From DRWZ01 sp964601505 (lineage in GTDB: Bacteria; Calescibacteriota; Calescibacteriia; Calescibacteriales; Calescibacteriaceae), in NCBI GenBank assembly GCA_964601505.1, contig CAZRNR010000017.1:1-37942 (forward strand): a DNA stretch of 37,942 nt. The letters are read 5' to 3'. This document shows positions 26,341 through 34,682 of this stretch, piece by piece; within the stretch, counting starts at the first letter, position 1; every line of letters begins with the position of its first letter. The translations under genes and the position numbers were made by a program. The notes below the pieces were generated by a model. The model saw nothing but the letters and a program-made list of their open reading frames with translations, did no database searches and was not told the origin of the DNA.

Positions 26341-26445
26341 ATTAGTTAGTTTTTATAGTTTCAGATTATTTGTTTTTGTGGAAATTCTGAAATGTTCTGA
26401 TTTTTTATTTTTTGGTTTTTGGCATTTTATTTTTTAGTATATTTT

Positions 26446-26517
26446 GCGGGCGTAGTTCAATGGTAGAGCACCAGCCTTCCAAGCTGGGGGTTGCGGGTTC
26501 GAGTCCCGTCGCCCGCT
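26446..26517 (+). tRNA. tRNA-Gly (UCC)
   Basis: A complete cloverleaf. The acceptor stem GCGGGCG pairs with CGCCCGC (26510-26516), the D arm is intact, the anticodon stem CCAGC/GCUGG encloses CUUCCAA (anticodon UCC), and the T arm is GCGGGTTCGAGTCCCGT. CCA is not encoded. It ends six bases before the next tRNA. Confidence 0.97.
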
Positions 26518-26523
26518 CTCCCT

Positions 26524-26595
26524 GCCCATGTAGCTCAGGGGTAGAGCGCCTCCTTGGTAAGGAGGAGGTCAGGGGTTCAAGTCCCCTCATGGGCT
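26524..26595 (+). tRNA. tRNA-Thr (GGU)
   Basis: A complete cloverleaf. The acceptor stem GCCCATG pairs with CATGGGC (26588-26594), the anticodon stem CCUCC/GGAGG encloses UUGGUAA (anticodon GGU), and the T arm is AGGGGTTCAAGTCCCCT. CCA is not encoded. The mreB start codon follows only nine bases later. Confidence 0.97.
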
Positions 26596-26604
26596 TATAA
26601 AGTT

Positions 26605-27654
26605 GTGAAGTTTTTCGCTTTTCTTTCAAAGATATTTAGGGCAAGCGGTGATTTAGCTATAGACCTTGGAACGGCTAATACAGTAGTCTGGCACTCTAAA
26701 AAGGGGCTTGTTATAAATGAACCATCTGTTGTTGCGGTTATGGAGTATAAGGGAGTTAAAAATGTTGTTGCGGTCGGAAACGAGGCAAAAAAGATGCTCG
26801 GAAGAACTCCATCCGATGTAAAAGCAATAAGACCACTGCGAGATGGTGTCATAGCAGATTTTGAAGTTGCTGAAGCTATGCTTTCTTATTTTATAAGAAA
26901 AGCAATGGAAGGTGGAAATAGATTTTTCAGACCACGTGTGGTTATAGGTGTTCCATCTCTGATAACACCTGTTGAGAAGAGAGCTGTTATTGAGGCTGCT
27001 GAATCAGCCGGTGCTTCAGAGGTTTTCCTGGTGGAAGAACCTATGGCTGCAGCGATCGGTGCGGGGCTTCCGGTGGATCAACCTGTTGGAAATATGATAG
27101 TTGATATAGGAGGGGGAACAACAGAGGTTGCGGTTATATCTATGGCGGGAATAGTGTGTTCAACATCTTTGAAGATTGCCGGTGATGAGTTTGACGAAGC
27201 AATTGTTAATTATGTGAGAAGGAAGTATAATCTCCATATAGGAGAAAGAACTGCTGAGCAGATAAAAATAAATATCGGAGCTGCGATTGAGGTGGAACCC
27301 GAAAAGTCAATGGAGGTTTTTGGAAGAGACGCTATAACTGGGATACCTAGGAACATTATTGTCACGCAATCAGATGTTGTTGAAGCTTGTTCAGAGCAGG
27401 TCAAAGCGGTTATATCTGCTATAAAGTCTACATTAGAAAAAACTCCTCCGGAACTATCTGCTGACATATATGAAAGAGGTATATACCTTTCTGGTGGGGG
27501 TTCACTTCTTAGGGGGTTTGGAAAATTGGTTGAACAGGAAACAGGAATAAAAGCTCATATTCAGGAAGATGCACTATTTGGTGTTGTGAAAGGATGTGCG
27601 AAAGTTCTGGAAGATATAAGGCTTCTTGCAAGAGTTAATGCCGCTATTAGATGA
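26605..27654 (+). CDS. mreB: Rod shape-determining actin homologue MreB
   Basis: A 349-residue bacterial actin that polymerises on the inner membrane and guides the cell-wall elongation machinery. Seen: DLAIDLGTANTVVW (phosphate 1), KAIRPLRDGVIADF, PSLITPVEKRAVIEAA, VEEPMAAAIGAGLPV, the VDIGGGTTEVAV phosphate 2 loop and YLSGGGSLLRGF. I take GTG 26605 as the start: it gives MKFFAFLSKIFRASG, the short amphipathic N terminus of the family, whereas a longer frame from 26554 would run through tRNA-Thr. No Shine-Dalgarno is visible. It is first in an mreB-mreC-mreD operon, overlapping mreC by ATGA, and probably co-transcribed with the two tRNAs. Confidence 0.95.
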   Translation: MKFFAFLSKIFRASGDLAIDLGTANTVVWHSKKGLVINEPSVVAVMEYKGVKNVVAVGNEAKKMLGRTPSDVKAIRPLRDGVIADFEVAEAMLSYFIRKAMEGGNRFFRPRVVIGVPSLITPVEKRAVIEAAESAGASEVFLVEEPMAAAIGAGLPVDQPVGNMIVDIGGGTTEVAVISMAGIVCSTSLKIAGDEFDEAIVNYVRRKYNLHIGERTAEQIKINIGAAIEVEPEKSMEVFGRDAITGIPRNIIVTQSDVVEACSEQVKAVISAIKSTLEKTPPELSADIYERGIYLSGGGSLLRGFGKLVEQETGIKAHIQEDALFGVVKGCAKVLEDIRLLARVNAAIR

Positions 27655-28373
27655 TACTGAGAATATTAGTAGGTCTCTTTTTGATAGCTATATGCTACTT
27701 TATATACAGAACAGAAATTTTTTTGAAAGTTCCAGGGTTTGGAAAGTTTCAATCCTTCTACAGTAGGTATTCGGATATATGTGATTATGATTTTCACAAG
27801 CAGTTTATGAAGACGAAAGGTGTTGTACAGGATATATTTGATCTCCAATGCTCTATATTGTCTGATCAGTTTGAGAAATATTTGAGGACAATAAACGTTC
27901 TGAATCAGAAGATAGAGATAAACATAGGTAAGGTTGTGATGGTATCTCCGGATAAATTCCCACAGCAATTTTTTGTTTCTCTTGGGCTGGGTGATGGTGT
28001 TCAAAAATATTCATTTGTTATTAAGGATGGTTTTTTGTTCGGTAGAGTTGTAAATGTCGGACAAGATATGAGCGAGGTTTTAACCGTTTTCTCACCGATG
28101 TTTTACGTTGATGTGATATTTTTAGGTATAGGTGCAAGGGCTATTTTGCAGGGTGATCTGACAGGAAGGATGAAAGTTTTTGCAACATACGGTAGTCTTG
28201 ACTTTGAAAGAGTTCCTCCGAATACTGTTTTAGTTACCGCTGGAAGTAAGAATAACTCTCCTTTTGGGATACCTGTTGCTTACGTTTCACAAGATAAATC
28301 AATTATAGCCCTTGCAGACTACAGAGATACAGTATATCTTGGAAATATAGTCGAGTTTCAGGAAGGAAGGTAG
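27651..28373 (+). CDS. mreC: Rod shape-determining protein MreC
   Basis: A 240-residue protein with an N-terminal membrane helix (about 4-19) and a periplasmic beta-rich domain. The family pattern is visible: IGKVVMVSPD, FFVSLGLGDGVQKYSFVIKD, GRVVNVGQDMSEVLTV and PPNTVLVTAGSKNNSPFGIP. MreC links the MreB filament to the elongation enzymes outside the membrane. The coiled coil after the membrane helix is shorter than usual. It overlaps the mreB stop by four bases and is followed one base later by the mreD candidate. Confidence 0.9.
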   Translation: MILRILVGLFLIAICYFIYRTEIFLKVPGFGKFQSFYSRYSDICDYDFHKQFMKTKGVVQDIFDLQCSILSDQFEKYLRTINVLNQKIEINIGKVVMVSPDKFPQQFFVSLGLGDGVQKYSFVIKDGFLFGRVVNVGQDMSEVLTVFSPMFYVDVIFLGIGARAILQGDLTGRMKVFATYGSLDFERVPPNTVLVTAGSKNNSPFGIPVAYVSQDKSIIALADYRDTVYLGNIVEFQEGR

Positions 28374-28374
28374 T

Positions 28375-28887
28375 ATGTATCATAAAGTAGCACCTCAGAT
28401 AGATAGAGTCAAGCTCTTGTTTGCCTCAATTTTTTTGTTTTTTCTTGCTTTTCCTTATTCTGTCTGGGGATATATGTGTTTTTTCCCGGATATATTTACC
28501 GTTTTATCAGCATACTGGATTTCCTCTGATAAGTCTAAAGGTTTGAGGATGATACTTGTAGTTGGATTGATCGCGGTTTTGAGAACATTTTTTGGGGGCG
28601 AATTTTTGTTTTCTGTCTTCATAATATTTTTCTCTATACTTGTATCTTTTTTACCAAGATATTTTAAATCTGAACTTTCTTCTATTTTGAAGATTTCTTT
28701 TTCTTTATCTTTAATTTGGGTGATGATAACTTCTCCATTGTTTTCAATTCTTAATGATTCGCGTATCATCATCGATATTCTTATTTGCTCGGGACAGAAG
28801 GTTTTTTTTACCGTTATTTCTTCTGCCGCCCTTTTCCCGTTTGTTAGATCAGAAAAGAAAGATAAGTTGGTTTTTTGGTTCGAATGA
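28375..28887 (+). CDS. mreD: Probable rod shape-determining protein MreD
   Basis: A 170-residue, highly hydrophobic protein with five or six membrane segments, starting one base after the mreC stop. The length, topology and position are those of MreD, a poorly conserved inner-membrane partner of MreC. The sequence is weak evidence: PDIFTVLSAYW, then GLIAVLRTFFGGEFLF, resembles the usual 'P.l..l...y........g...G...G...D' region only loosely. The assignment rests mainly on operon position. Confidence 0.65.
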   Translation: MYHKVAPQIDRVKLLFASIFLFFLAFPYSVWGYMCFFPDIFTVLSAYWISSDKSKGLRMILVVGLIAVLRTFFGGEFLFSVFIIFFSILVSFLPRYFKSELSSILKISFSLSLIWVMITSPLFSILNDSRIIIDILICSGQKVFFTVISSAALFPFVRSEKKDKLVFWFE

Positions 28888-28935
28888 TTTGGAATTTTGA
28901 AAAACTTTCGTTCATTTTTTTTATTTATATAGAAT

Positions 28936-29310
28936 ATGTTTTCTTATAAAAAGAATAGAGAATCAGAATTTTTAAATGAGCCACCTGTTTTAAGGTATGT
29001 GAAGCTGACTTTATTAACTTTTGTACTTTGGATCTATTTTATCTTTTTAGTCTGGGCGTCTGTTTCGCCTTTCGTTTCTTCTAATATCAAATTAAATTTT
29101 TTCTTTGGCTCTTTGCCTGTTTTGTTTGTGATAGCTTTTTCTGTCGTCTATTTTATTTATAGACAATACTTTGTTTCTAGTTGTCCGAATTGTGGAAAGA
29201 AACTCTTTTTTACAAATGTAAGAGATTATATAAGGTGTTTCAAATGCGGTAGATTTTTGAAAATTGATTTTCAAAATAAAAAGCTTATTGATGTAGAGAG
29301 AAAGGATTGA
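28936..29310 (+). CDS. Small membrane protein with a C-terminal zinc ribbon
   Basis: A 124-residue protein of no recognised family. It has two membrane helices (about 23-42 and 56-76) and then a zinc-ribbon-like domain: CPNCGKK at 83-89 and CFKCGRF at 101-107. Both ribbon halves are complete, so a metal site is likely on the side of the C terminus. It lies 48 bases after mreD in the same direction and may be the last gene of the operon. Its stop comes just one base before the 3' end of the convergent GNAT-like gene. Confidence 0.6.
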   Translation: MFSYKKNRESEFLNEPPVLRYVKLTLLTFVLWIYFIFLVWASVSPFVSSNIKLNFFFGSLPVLFVIAFSVVYFIYRQYFVSSCPNCGKKLFFTNVRDYIRCFKCGRFLKIDFQNKKLIDVERKD

Positions 29311-29311
29311 A

Positions 29312-30424
29312 CTAGCTTAAGATTTTCTCGTAGATTCTATAGATCTTGTATATTTCTGCTCCCGTAAGCTTTATTATTTTGTTTATTCTTTCATTGTCTT
29401 CCAGAGTCCAAGATAGTTCTGCCTCAGTATATCCTCTATCTTTTGCTCTTTTTATAACTTCACCTACAAGGAAGAGAGGTAGATAAGGATATTTTGATCT
29501 TGCAGATTTCCTTACACCGAGTATGATTAACCTTATTGATTTTATTTTTTTTATTCTTGCGAATAATTTTATGTAGTCTAATGGATTAAGTCCTCCGCTA
29601 AGCCCTTGCAGAGCTTCGTTAAGATTAGGTATAGCTATGCATACTGCTTGATTCTTCCCATCAGCTTTTGCAAAAAAAGCGATCTTCTGATCAAGAACGA
29701 TCTTAAGTGAATCTGCTAAATTTTTCCCTTCTCTCTCTGTTATAGGTATAAAACCCCAGTTTTCACTCCAGGCATCATTAAAAATCTCAATTGCTTCCAT
29801 TGTGTCTCTTTCAAGATTTTTTTTAGTTATTTCTACAACCTCAAATCTATGCTGAGAATTTCTCCATATGGACCTGAGGAGGGAGGATATTCTCTCTTCT
29901 AATTTTTCTTTTGAGATTTTCCAGGCGAAAAGATCTTTTGCTTTTTCAAAGCCGCACGACCTTATAATCTCATCATAATATGGGGGATTATGGTTCATCA
30001 TTATATATGGTGGATATTCAAAACCTTTTATAAGTACGCCACATTCTCCGTTTATGTTAAAAGAGAATGGACCTTGAATTTTTTCAAGACCTTCAGATTT
30101 TACAAAGTTTTCTGCTGCTTCAAGGAGTTTTTTGGCAACATCCTTTGAATCAATGAAATCAAAAAATCCGAAAAATCCTATTTTTTCTTTTTGTGTTTTG
30201 AGATGGTCTATGTGCGCTGATATCCTTCCAACAACTGTTCCTCCTTTTTGCGCGATGAAAAACTTGGCTTTTCCGTGCTCAAAGAAAGGATTCTTCTTTA
30301 TGTAAATTATTCTCTCTAATATAAGTGGTTTTATAAAATTTTTGTCTGTGGATTTGATTTTGAATTCACATAGAATGAACTTTAGTAAGTCTGCGAAATT
30401 TTTAACTTCCTTTATCTCTATCAC
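29312..30424 (-). CDS. GNAT-superfamily acetyltransferase-like protein
   Basis: A 370-residue protein of a family usually annotated as a GNAT N-acetyltransferase. The pattern I recognise: NPFFEHGKAKFFIAQKGGTV, VGRISAHID, IGFFGFFDF, IQGPFSFNINGECGVLIKGF and YPPYIMMNHNPPYYDEII, then a second acyltransferase-like half with GYTEAELSWTLEDNERINKI near the end. The two-half layout resembles FemAB-type transferases. The substrate is unknown. It lies 49 bases downstream of the MCE gene on the same strand and may be co-transcribed with it. Confidence 0.7.
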   Translation of the reverse strand: MIEIKEVKNFADLLKFILCEFKIKSTDKNFIKPLILERIIYIKKNPFFEHGKAKFFIAQKGGTVVGRISAHIDHLKTQKEKIGFFGFFDFIDSKDVAKKLLEAAENFVKSEGLEKIQGPFSFNINGECGVLIKGFEYPPYIMMNHNPPYYDEIIRSCGFEKAKDLFAWKISKEKLEERISSLLRSIWRNSQHRFEVVEITKKNLERDTMEAIEIFNDAWSENWGFIPITEREGKNLADSLKIVLDQKIAFFAKADGKNQAVCIAIPNLNEALQGLSGGLNPLDYIKLFARIKKIKSIRLIILGVRKSARSKYPYLPLFLVGEVIKRAKDRGYTEAELSWTLEDNERINKIIKLTGAEIYKIYRIYEKILS

Positions 30425-30473
30425 GATTTTTATTTTTTTACTTTCTGCTCATTTGGTTTCAAATGCAAAAAGT

Positions 30474-31772
30474 TCAACTTTTAACCTCCATACCAAGAAG
30501 GAAGAACCTATTTTTGTATAGTATATTTTCAGATCCGCCATAAATTCCTATTATTTTGTATCTCCAACCTATGAGTGCCCTTATGTTCGGCGTGTTAAAA
30601 CCTATTCCTTCTGTTCTTATGAAAATGCCACCCAATGGTTTTATTTCAGCTAGAAGAGATGGTTTGCTGCGTATGAAACCTATTCCAATGTCTACTTTCT
30701 TTGATAAACTTTTCCCTATGGTTGTGTTTAGCAGAACTTTATCTTCTCCGGGTGGTGATGTTATTCCAATTTCAACAAATGAATCATCTTTTTTTATTTT
30801 TGCTTGAATTTGTTGAGAGAAAACAGATTTCTCTTGTATTCCTCCCTCTAATTTTGCTCCAACTTCAGATTTTATCCTTGATGTCAGATCTTCAGTTTTT
30901 TGAGCGATGTTATTTACCTTTGAGCTTAAGTTATCAATATCGTTTATTATTTTTTGAATCTTATGACTTTCTTTACCTGCGACTACTTCTATTATCCCAT
31001 CTCTTTGAGCTTTTTCAAGTATCAGTTTAAGATTCTCTGAAGCAGACTTAATATTTTCTGAAGTTTGAGTTGCATCCTTTGAAAATTCAGAGATTGCTGG
31101 TTCTATTTTATTGATGATACTTCTTATGTCAGATATAAGTTGATTTGTGTTTTGAAACATACGATTAGCCTCTGATATTGTATCTCCTAACTTTGTGGTT
31201 GAGCTTTTAATATCTTCCCATATCTTCTGTGATCTTATGCCTAATGCTGTTTCGTTTAGATTTTCAACAAGTTTTCCTATCTTCTCGGTCAGTTCTTTTA
31301 CAGAATCAAGGGTTTCTGCAAATTTTTGGGCTGTTGTCTCTATACTGGTTGTTATCTGTGCGATTTCGCTTTCTTTCTCGGGTATGAATACTATGTCTCC
31401 ATCTTTCAGTGGATCATCTAATTTTTCTCCTTGTTTAAATGATATTATTCTATCACCGAGTATTCCTTTCATTTTCATTTCAACTTTTGAGTCACGCGCT
31501 ATTTTGACTCCAGATTTGATTTCCGCAGTGATTATAACTTTTTTCCCATCGGGGGATAATTCTATTTTTGATATTTTCCCTATTTGAACTCCGCTGATGG
31601 AAATTGGGCCACCGATTCCTATCCCTTCTGCTGTTGGGGATATTATTTTTATTGAATAACCTCTGTATTCTCCGATTTTCAGGGGAACCTTTAGTATGAA
31701 GAATATTACACCTAATGCTGAAAGGAAAAATATTATTGATAGCGCAACCGATTTTTTAGGGTATCCTAACAT
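30474..31772 (-). CDS. MCE/MlaD family lipid-transport protein with a long C-terminal extension
   Basis: A 432-residue protein. One membrane helix (about 8-29) is followed by an MCE domain (about 38-115) with GGPISISGVQIGKISKI and GILGDRIISFKQG. A helical region of some 180 residues follows, likely coiled coil (for example KLVENLNET, SDIRSIINKIE), then a strand-rich C-terminal 110 residues ending in FLLGMEVKS. MlaD-type proteins bind phospholipid between the membranes and work with an ABC transporter (MlaE, MlaF), neither of which is here. The length allows it to span the periplasm; the C-terminal strands could contact or enter the outer membrane. It is the strongest single sign of a diderm envelope in the window. 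Confidence 0.82.
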   Translation of the reverse strand: MLGYPKKSVALSIIFFLSALGVIFFILKVPLKIGEYRGYSIKIISPTAEGIGIGGPISISGVQIGKISKIELSPDGKKVIITAEIKSGVKIARDSKVEMKMKGILGDRIISFKQGEKLDDPLKDGDIVFIPEKESEIAQITTSIETTAQKFAETLDSVKELTEKIGKLVENLNETALGIRSQKIWEDIKSSTTKLGDTISEANRMFQNTNQLISDIRSIINKIEPAISEFSKDATQTSENIKSASENLKLILEKAQRDGIIEVVAGKESHKIQKIINDIDNLSSKVNNIAQKTEDLTSRIKSEVGAKLEGGIQEKSVFSQQIQAKIKKDDSFVEIGITSPPGEDKVLLNTTIGKSLSKKVDIGIGFIRSKPSLLAEIKPLGGIFIRTEGIGFNTPNIRALIGWRYKIIGIYGGSENILYKNRFFLLGMEVKS

Positions 31773-32221
31773 CTAAGTATAAATTAAGTGTAGAAGTTTC
31801 GGTTTTTCAGGGTTTTCGGATTATGTTTCAGGATTTTTTGATAACAATCTTCTAAAAGTGTGCCGATTTATGTGATTTGGCAATCAAAAAATTAAAACAA
31901 AAATGGAATTTAAATTTATATCTGATCCTTTCACTAAGGATCTTTTGCAAGGCAGTTAGAGATGATATAAAATTTGTGTCAGATCAAGTTAGTAATAAGG
32001 TATTGATATGATTTTATTTTGCTATTTTTATGTAGTTTGTTATTGCAAAGAGAAAAGATTGTAAATTCTTGATCCGATTTGTCGCCTTTTATAGTGCTTG
32101 AAATCATCTTAAAGGAAAGACCGTGGTTGTGTAAAAGTTATTTTTTTTGTCTTTTAGTTCACCGTTTGTTATAGAAGATTTTTTAGTTTGAGTTATATAT
32201 TAGAAGAAAGCTTTGTGTATT
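31773..32221. other. Intergenic gap with one hairpin
   Basis: About 450 AT-rich bases between the MCE gene and rpsC, both on the minus strand. The only structure I can support is a seven-base stem, GATCCTT (31924-31930) and AAGGATC (31936-31942), with a five-base loop and four T's after it on the plus strand; it is a weak terminator candidate. No coding frame or RNA gene was recognised. Confidence 0.5.
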
Positions 32222-32878
32222 TTATTTTACTACTCCCCCTCCAAGAACTTCACCTTTGAATATCCAGACTTTGACTCCATTTGTTCCCCATTTTGTTTTT
32301 GCTATTGAAAAGCCGTAGTCTATATCTGCCCTTATTGTCTGGAGGGGTAACCTACCCTGTAGGATCCATTCAGCCCTTGCGAGTTCTACGCCACCTAGTC
32401 TTCCCTCACAGTTTATCTTTATTCCTTTTGCACCTGCCCTTAATGCAGCGGTGATTGCTCTTTTCATCGCAGGTCTATGTGGTATTCTTTTTTCCATCTG
32501 GTTTGCCAGATTTTCTGCTATAAGCTGAGCAGATATTTCAGGATTTTTTATTTCAACAAGGTCTATTCCTATGTTGTCCTTATCTTTTCCCGTAATTTTT
32601 GAGATATGACTTTTTATTTTTTCTATGCCAGAAGCTTTTTTGCCTATGATTATCCCAACTTTTGCGCAATGTATCTCTATCTGGATCCTTTCAAATAATC
32701 TCTTTATAATTATCTTTTCTATCGCTGCTGAGGAGAATTTTTCTTTAATCCATTCTCTTATTTGTATATCTTCTATAAGGTATTTGGAATAATCTTTTTT
32801 GGATGGCGCTATCCAGACTGATTGCCATCCTTTCGTAACCTTGAGCCTAAAACCTATAGGATGAGTCTTCTGTCCCAT
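32222..32878 (-). CDS. rpsC: 30S ribosomal protein S3, isolated gene
   Basis: A 218-residue small-subunit protein lining the mRNA entry tunnel. It begins MGQKTHPIGFRL, has the KH domain around 60-110 and the C-terminal signature GAKGIKINCEGRLGGVELAR, then PLQTIRADIDYGFSIAKTKW and GVKVWIFKGEVL. The length is normal. The KH loop reads IGKKASGIEK, so the fourth position of the G-x-x-G loop is Ala (82) where S3 normally has Gly. The gene is alone: neither L22 upstream nor L16 downstream is present, although rpsC is nearly always between them in the S10 operon. Neighbours are an MCE gene and a divergent membrane protein. Confidence 0.96.
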   Translation of the reverse strand: MGQKTHPIGFRLKVTKGWQSVWIAPSKKDYSKYLIEDIQIREWIKEKFSSAAIEKIIIKRLFERIQIEIHCAKVGIIIGKKASGIEKIKSHISKITGKDKDNIGIDLVEIKNPEISAQLIAENLANQMEKRIPHRPAMKRAITAALRAGAKGIKINCEGRLGGVELARAEWILQGRLPLQTIRADIDYGFSIAKTKWGTNGVKVWIFKGEVLGGGVVK

Positions 32879-33067
32879 AACTTCTTATATACTCTTTTTA
32901 TGCTTTACATTTCATTTTTTCAAAACTTTTTATCTTGCTGAAATGTTCATTTTTTCCCGTCATCGCGATATAGCAGAATATCCTCGCTTGTATTAGAGCT
33001 TAAGGGTGCTACCTTTGAATAGATACAATTTTTTATATTATTAAATTTATATAATAATCCTTTATTG

Positions 33068-34339
33068 ATGATTCTATGGATTTTTGTTATTGCAGGGTTG
33101 AGAATCGTTCTTGAAGCTTTCGTTTCACGTAGTAGTGGAGAGTTTTTATTTGCAAGATTTTGGTTTCTGTCTTTCTTATTTATTTTAGATTTTCATTTGC
33201 AGAAAAGATTCGGAGTTTTTTCTCGCAGATATTTTCTTTTCCCTTTGGTGGTTTTCACTCTTTCTTCTGTCCTTGATCACTATTTCTTATTCAGAGATTT
33301 TGACAGTGGTGTTCCTCTTAATTCTTTTTTAAGATCTTCTTTGTCTCTTTTTGTATTCGCTCAGGGTGTTCCGAAATTGAGCTTGATTACAGTTTGGATT
33401 GCAAGATTTCTATCTACATTATATTTCATTCTTAAGTCTCCGAGATCTTTTTTATTTCGTTCAATTCGCTTCATGTTCATGTCTTATTTTGCTTGGCAGG
33501 TTTTCCACCTTAGTATTTTTTATGTAAAATCTTCATTTCTGGTTAAATTGGGTTTAGAAGCGGAGCCTGCTCATTTGATAAATGGCTTTATATACTTTAC
33601 CCTTGTTTTCCTGATGGTGAACTTCACTAACTTGAAAGTTTTTGTTGTGAATTTCCTCATGTATGAATTGAGAGAGTTCTCATTTTTATACAATTTGCTT
33701 GTGTCGTTTATTGGGTATTTACTTGGAGATCGTTCTTATCTTTTGAAGGTTGTAATTCCTCTTTCAAGTGTCTTATCTTTTAGGTCTATTGAGTTGTTTG
33801 TTAAGACTTTAAGGCGAAAAATCGTTGATCAAAATTATAATCTGAGCGATTTAGATCTAATTGTTCTGTTTTTATCTCTTTCTCTAATCGTTTCTTTGAG
33901 AGGAATTTTTTTGATGACTTTACCTTTTGTTTTGCTTTTGATGTTTATATATTACGTTCCACCTATCGAGTTGGGTAAAAATCTTGTAGGACCATTTTTT
34001 ACTTTTGTTTTTTTCTTCTTTTTAACATTGGTTGCCTATCTATCTTTAGAGAAAGATTTTTTCATAACATCTGAAGCTATTGCGGTAGGTTTTGGATGCG
34101 GATTATATGCTTTTTTTGAGGGCATGATTAAGAGAGTTTCAGGCACAATAAAAAGGATTTTTGCATCTGCTGCAGCGATTCTACCTTTGTTCTTCTTACA
34201 TGATCCGGAAGATATAGCTGTATATTTTTTCTTCGCTTTATTTTCTTTTCTTGCTCCAAATTTAAAGCATCCAAGAGTAATTTCTGCAGCATATTTTGTC
34301 GGTAGGCTGTACTATCTCAAGAGCACTAGTATATTTTAG
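33068..34339 (+). CDS. Polytopic membrane protein of unknown function
   Basis: A 423-residue protein with about ten or eleven hydrophobic segments and very few charged residues outside short basic loops (for example KTLRRKIVDQNYN). I recognise no family; a stretch with YYVPPIELGKNLVGP is faintly like prenyltransferase or polysaccharide transport proteins, but the Asp-rich motifs of UbiA enzymes are absent. ATG 33068 is preferred over a TTG three bases earlier. TATAAT lies near 33050 and may be its -10. It is followed 48 bases later by the fliO-like gene in the same direction. Confidence 0.6.
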   Translation: MILWIFVIAGLRIVLEAFVSRSSGEFLFARFWFLSFLFILDFHLQKRFGVFSRRYFLFPLVVFTLSSVLDHYFLFRDFDSGVPLNSFLRSSLSLFVFAQGVPKLSLITVWIARFLSTLYFILKSPRSFLFRSIRFMFMSYFAWQVFHLSIFYVKSSFLVKLGLEAEPAHLINGFIYFTLVFLMVNFTNLKVFVVNFLMYELREFSFLYNLLVSFIGYLLGDRSYLLKVVIPLSSVLSFRSIELFVKTLRRKIVDQNYNLSDLDLIVLFLSLSLIVSLRGIFLMTLPFVLLLMFIYYVPPIELGKNLVGPFFTFVFFFFLTLVAYLSLEKDFFITSEAIAVGFGCGLYAFFEGMIKRVSGTIKRIFASAAAILPLFFLHDPEDIAVYFFFALFSFLAPNLKHPRVISAAYFVGRLYYLKSTSIF

Positions 34340-34387
34340 TATTTATAGGGTTTGAGAAATCTTTAGTGAGAAAGTAAAATTTTTTAT

Positions 34388-34648
34388 ATGGATATTTTAG
34401 AATTTCTTGTGAAGCTAATTTTATCTGCTGTTATACTTTTTGGCTTTATTTTTGGTATGCTATGGTTTATGCGTAAAAGGGGTGTTATACCGATGATTGG
34501 AAATAGTTCTTCTTATATTAAGGTCATATCTTCTGTAAGACTTACTCCAAAGACATATCTTTTTGCTGTAAGTTTGAATGATAATAAGAAGAATATATTA
34601 ATTGGTGTTACCGATAGGACTGTTTCTTTCATATGCGACATTGAATAA
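34388..34648 (+). CDS. fliO: FliO-like small membrane protein
   Basis: An 86-residue protein with one N-terminal membrane helix (about 6-28), a basic turn (MRKRG) and a small strand-rich domain with IKVISSVRLTPKTYLFAVSL and ILIGVTDRTVSFI. This is the FliO pattern ('i.vl....L..k..l.lv.v....lLlGvt'). FliO helps assemble the FliP export pore of the flagellum. No other flagellar gene is in the window, so it is either a displaced fliO or a FliO-like protein with another partner. Its 3' end lies 34 bases from the convergent DAHP synthase gene. Confidence 0.6.
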   Translation: MDILEFLVKLILSAVILFGFIFGMLWFMRKRGVIPMIGNSSSYIKVISSVRLTPKTYLFAVSLNDNKKNILIGVTDRTVSFICDIE

Positions 34649-34682
34649 TTGATGATTGAGGTTTCACAGTTTAATTTTTATT

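Noticed and set aside
26554..26604. Longer mreB start inside tRNA-Thr
   Set aside because: The extra residues are translated tRNA sequence and have no counterpart in MreB; GTG 26605 gives the normal N terminus.
26405..26629. 74-codon minus-strand frame containing RGLEPLTSSLP
   Set aside because: It is the well-known false protein made by translating the reverse strand of tRNA genes; it covers both tRNAs here.
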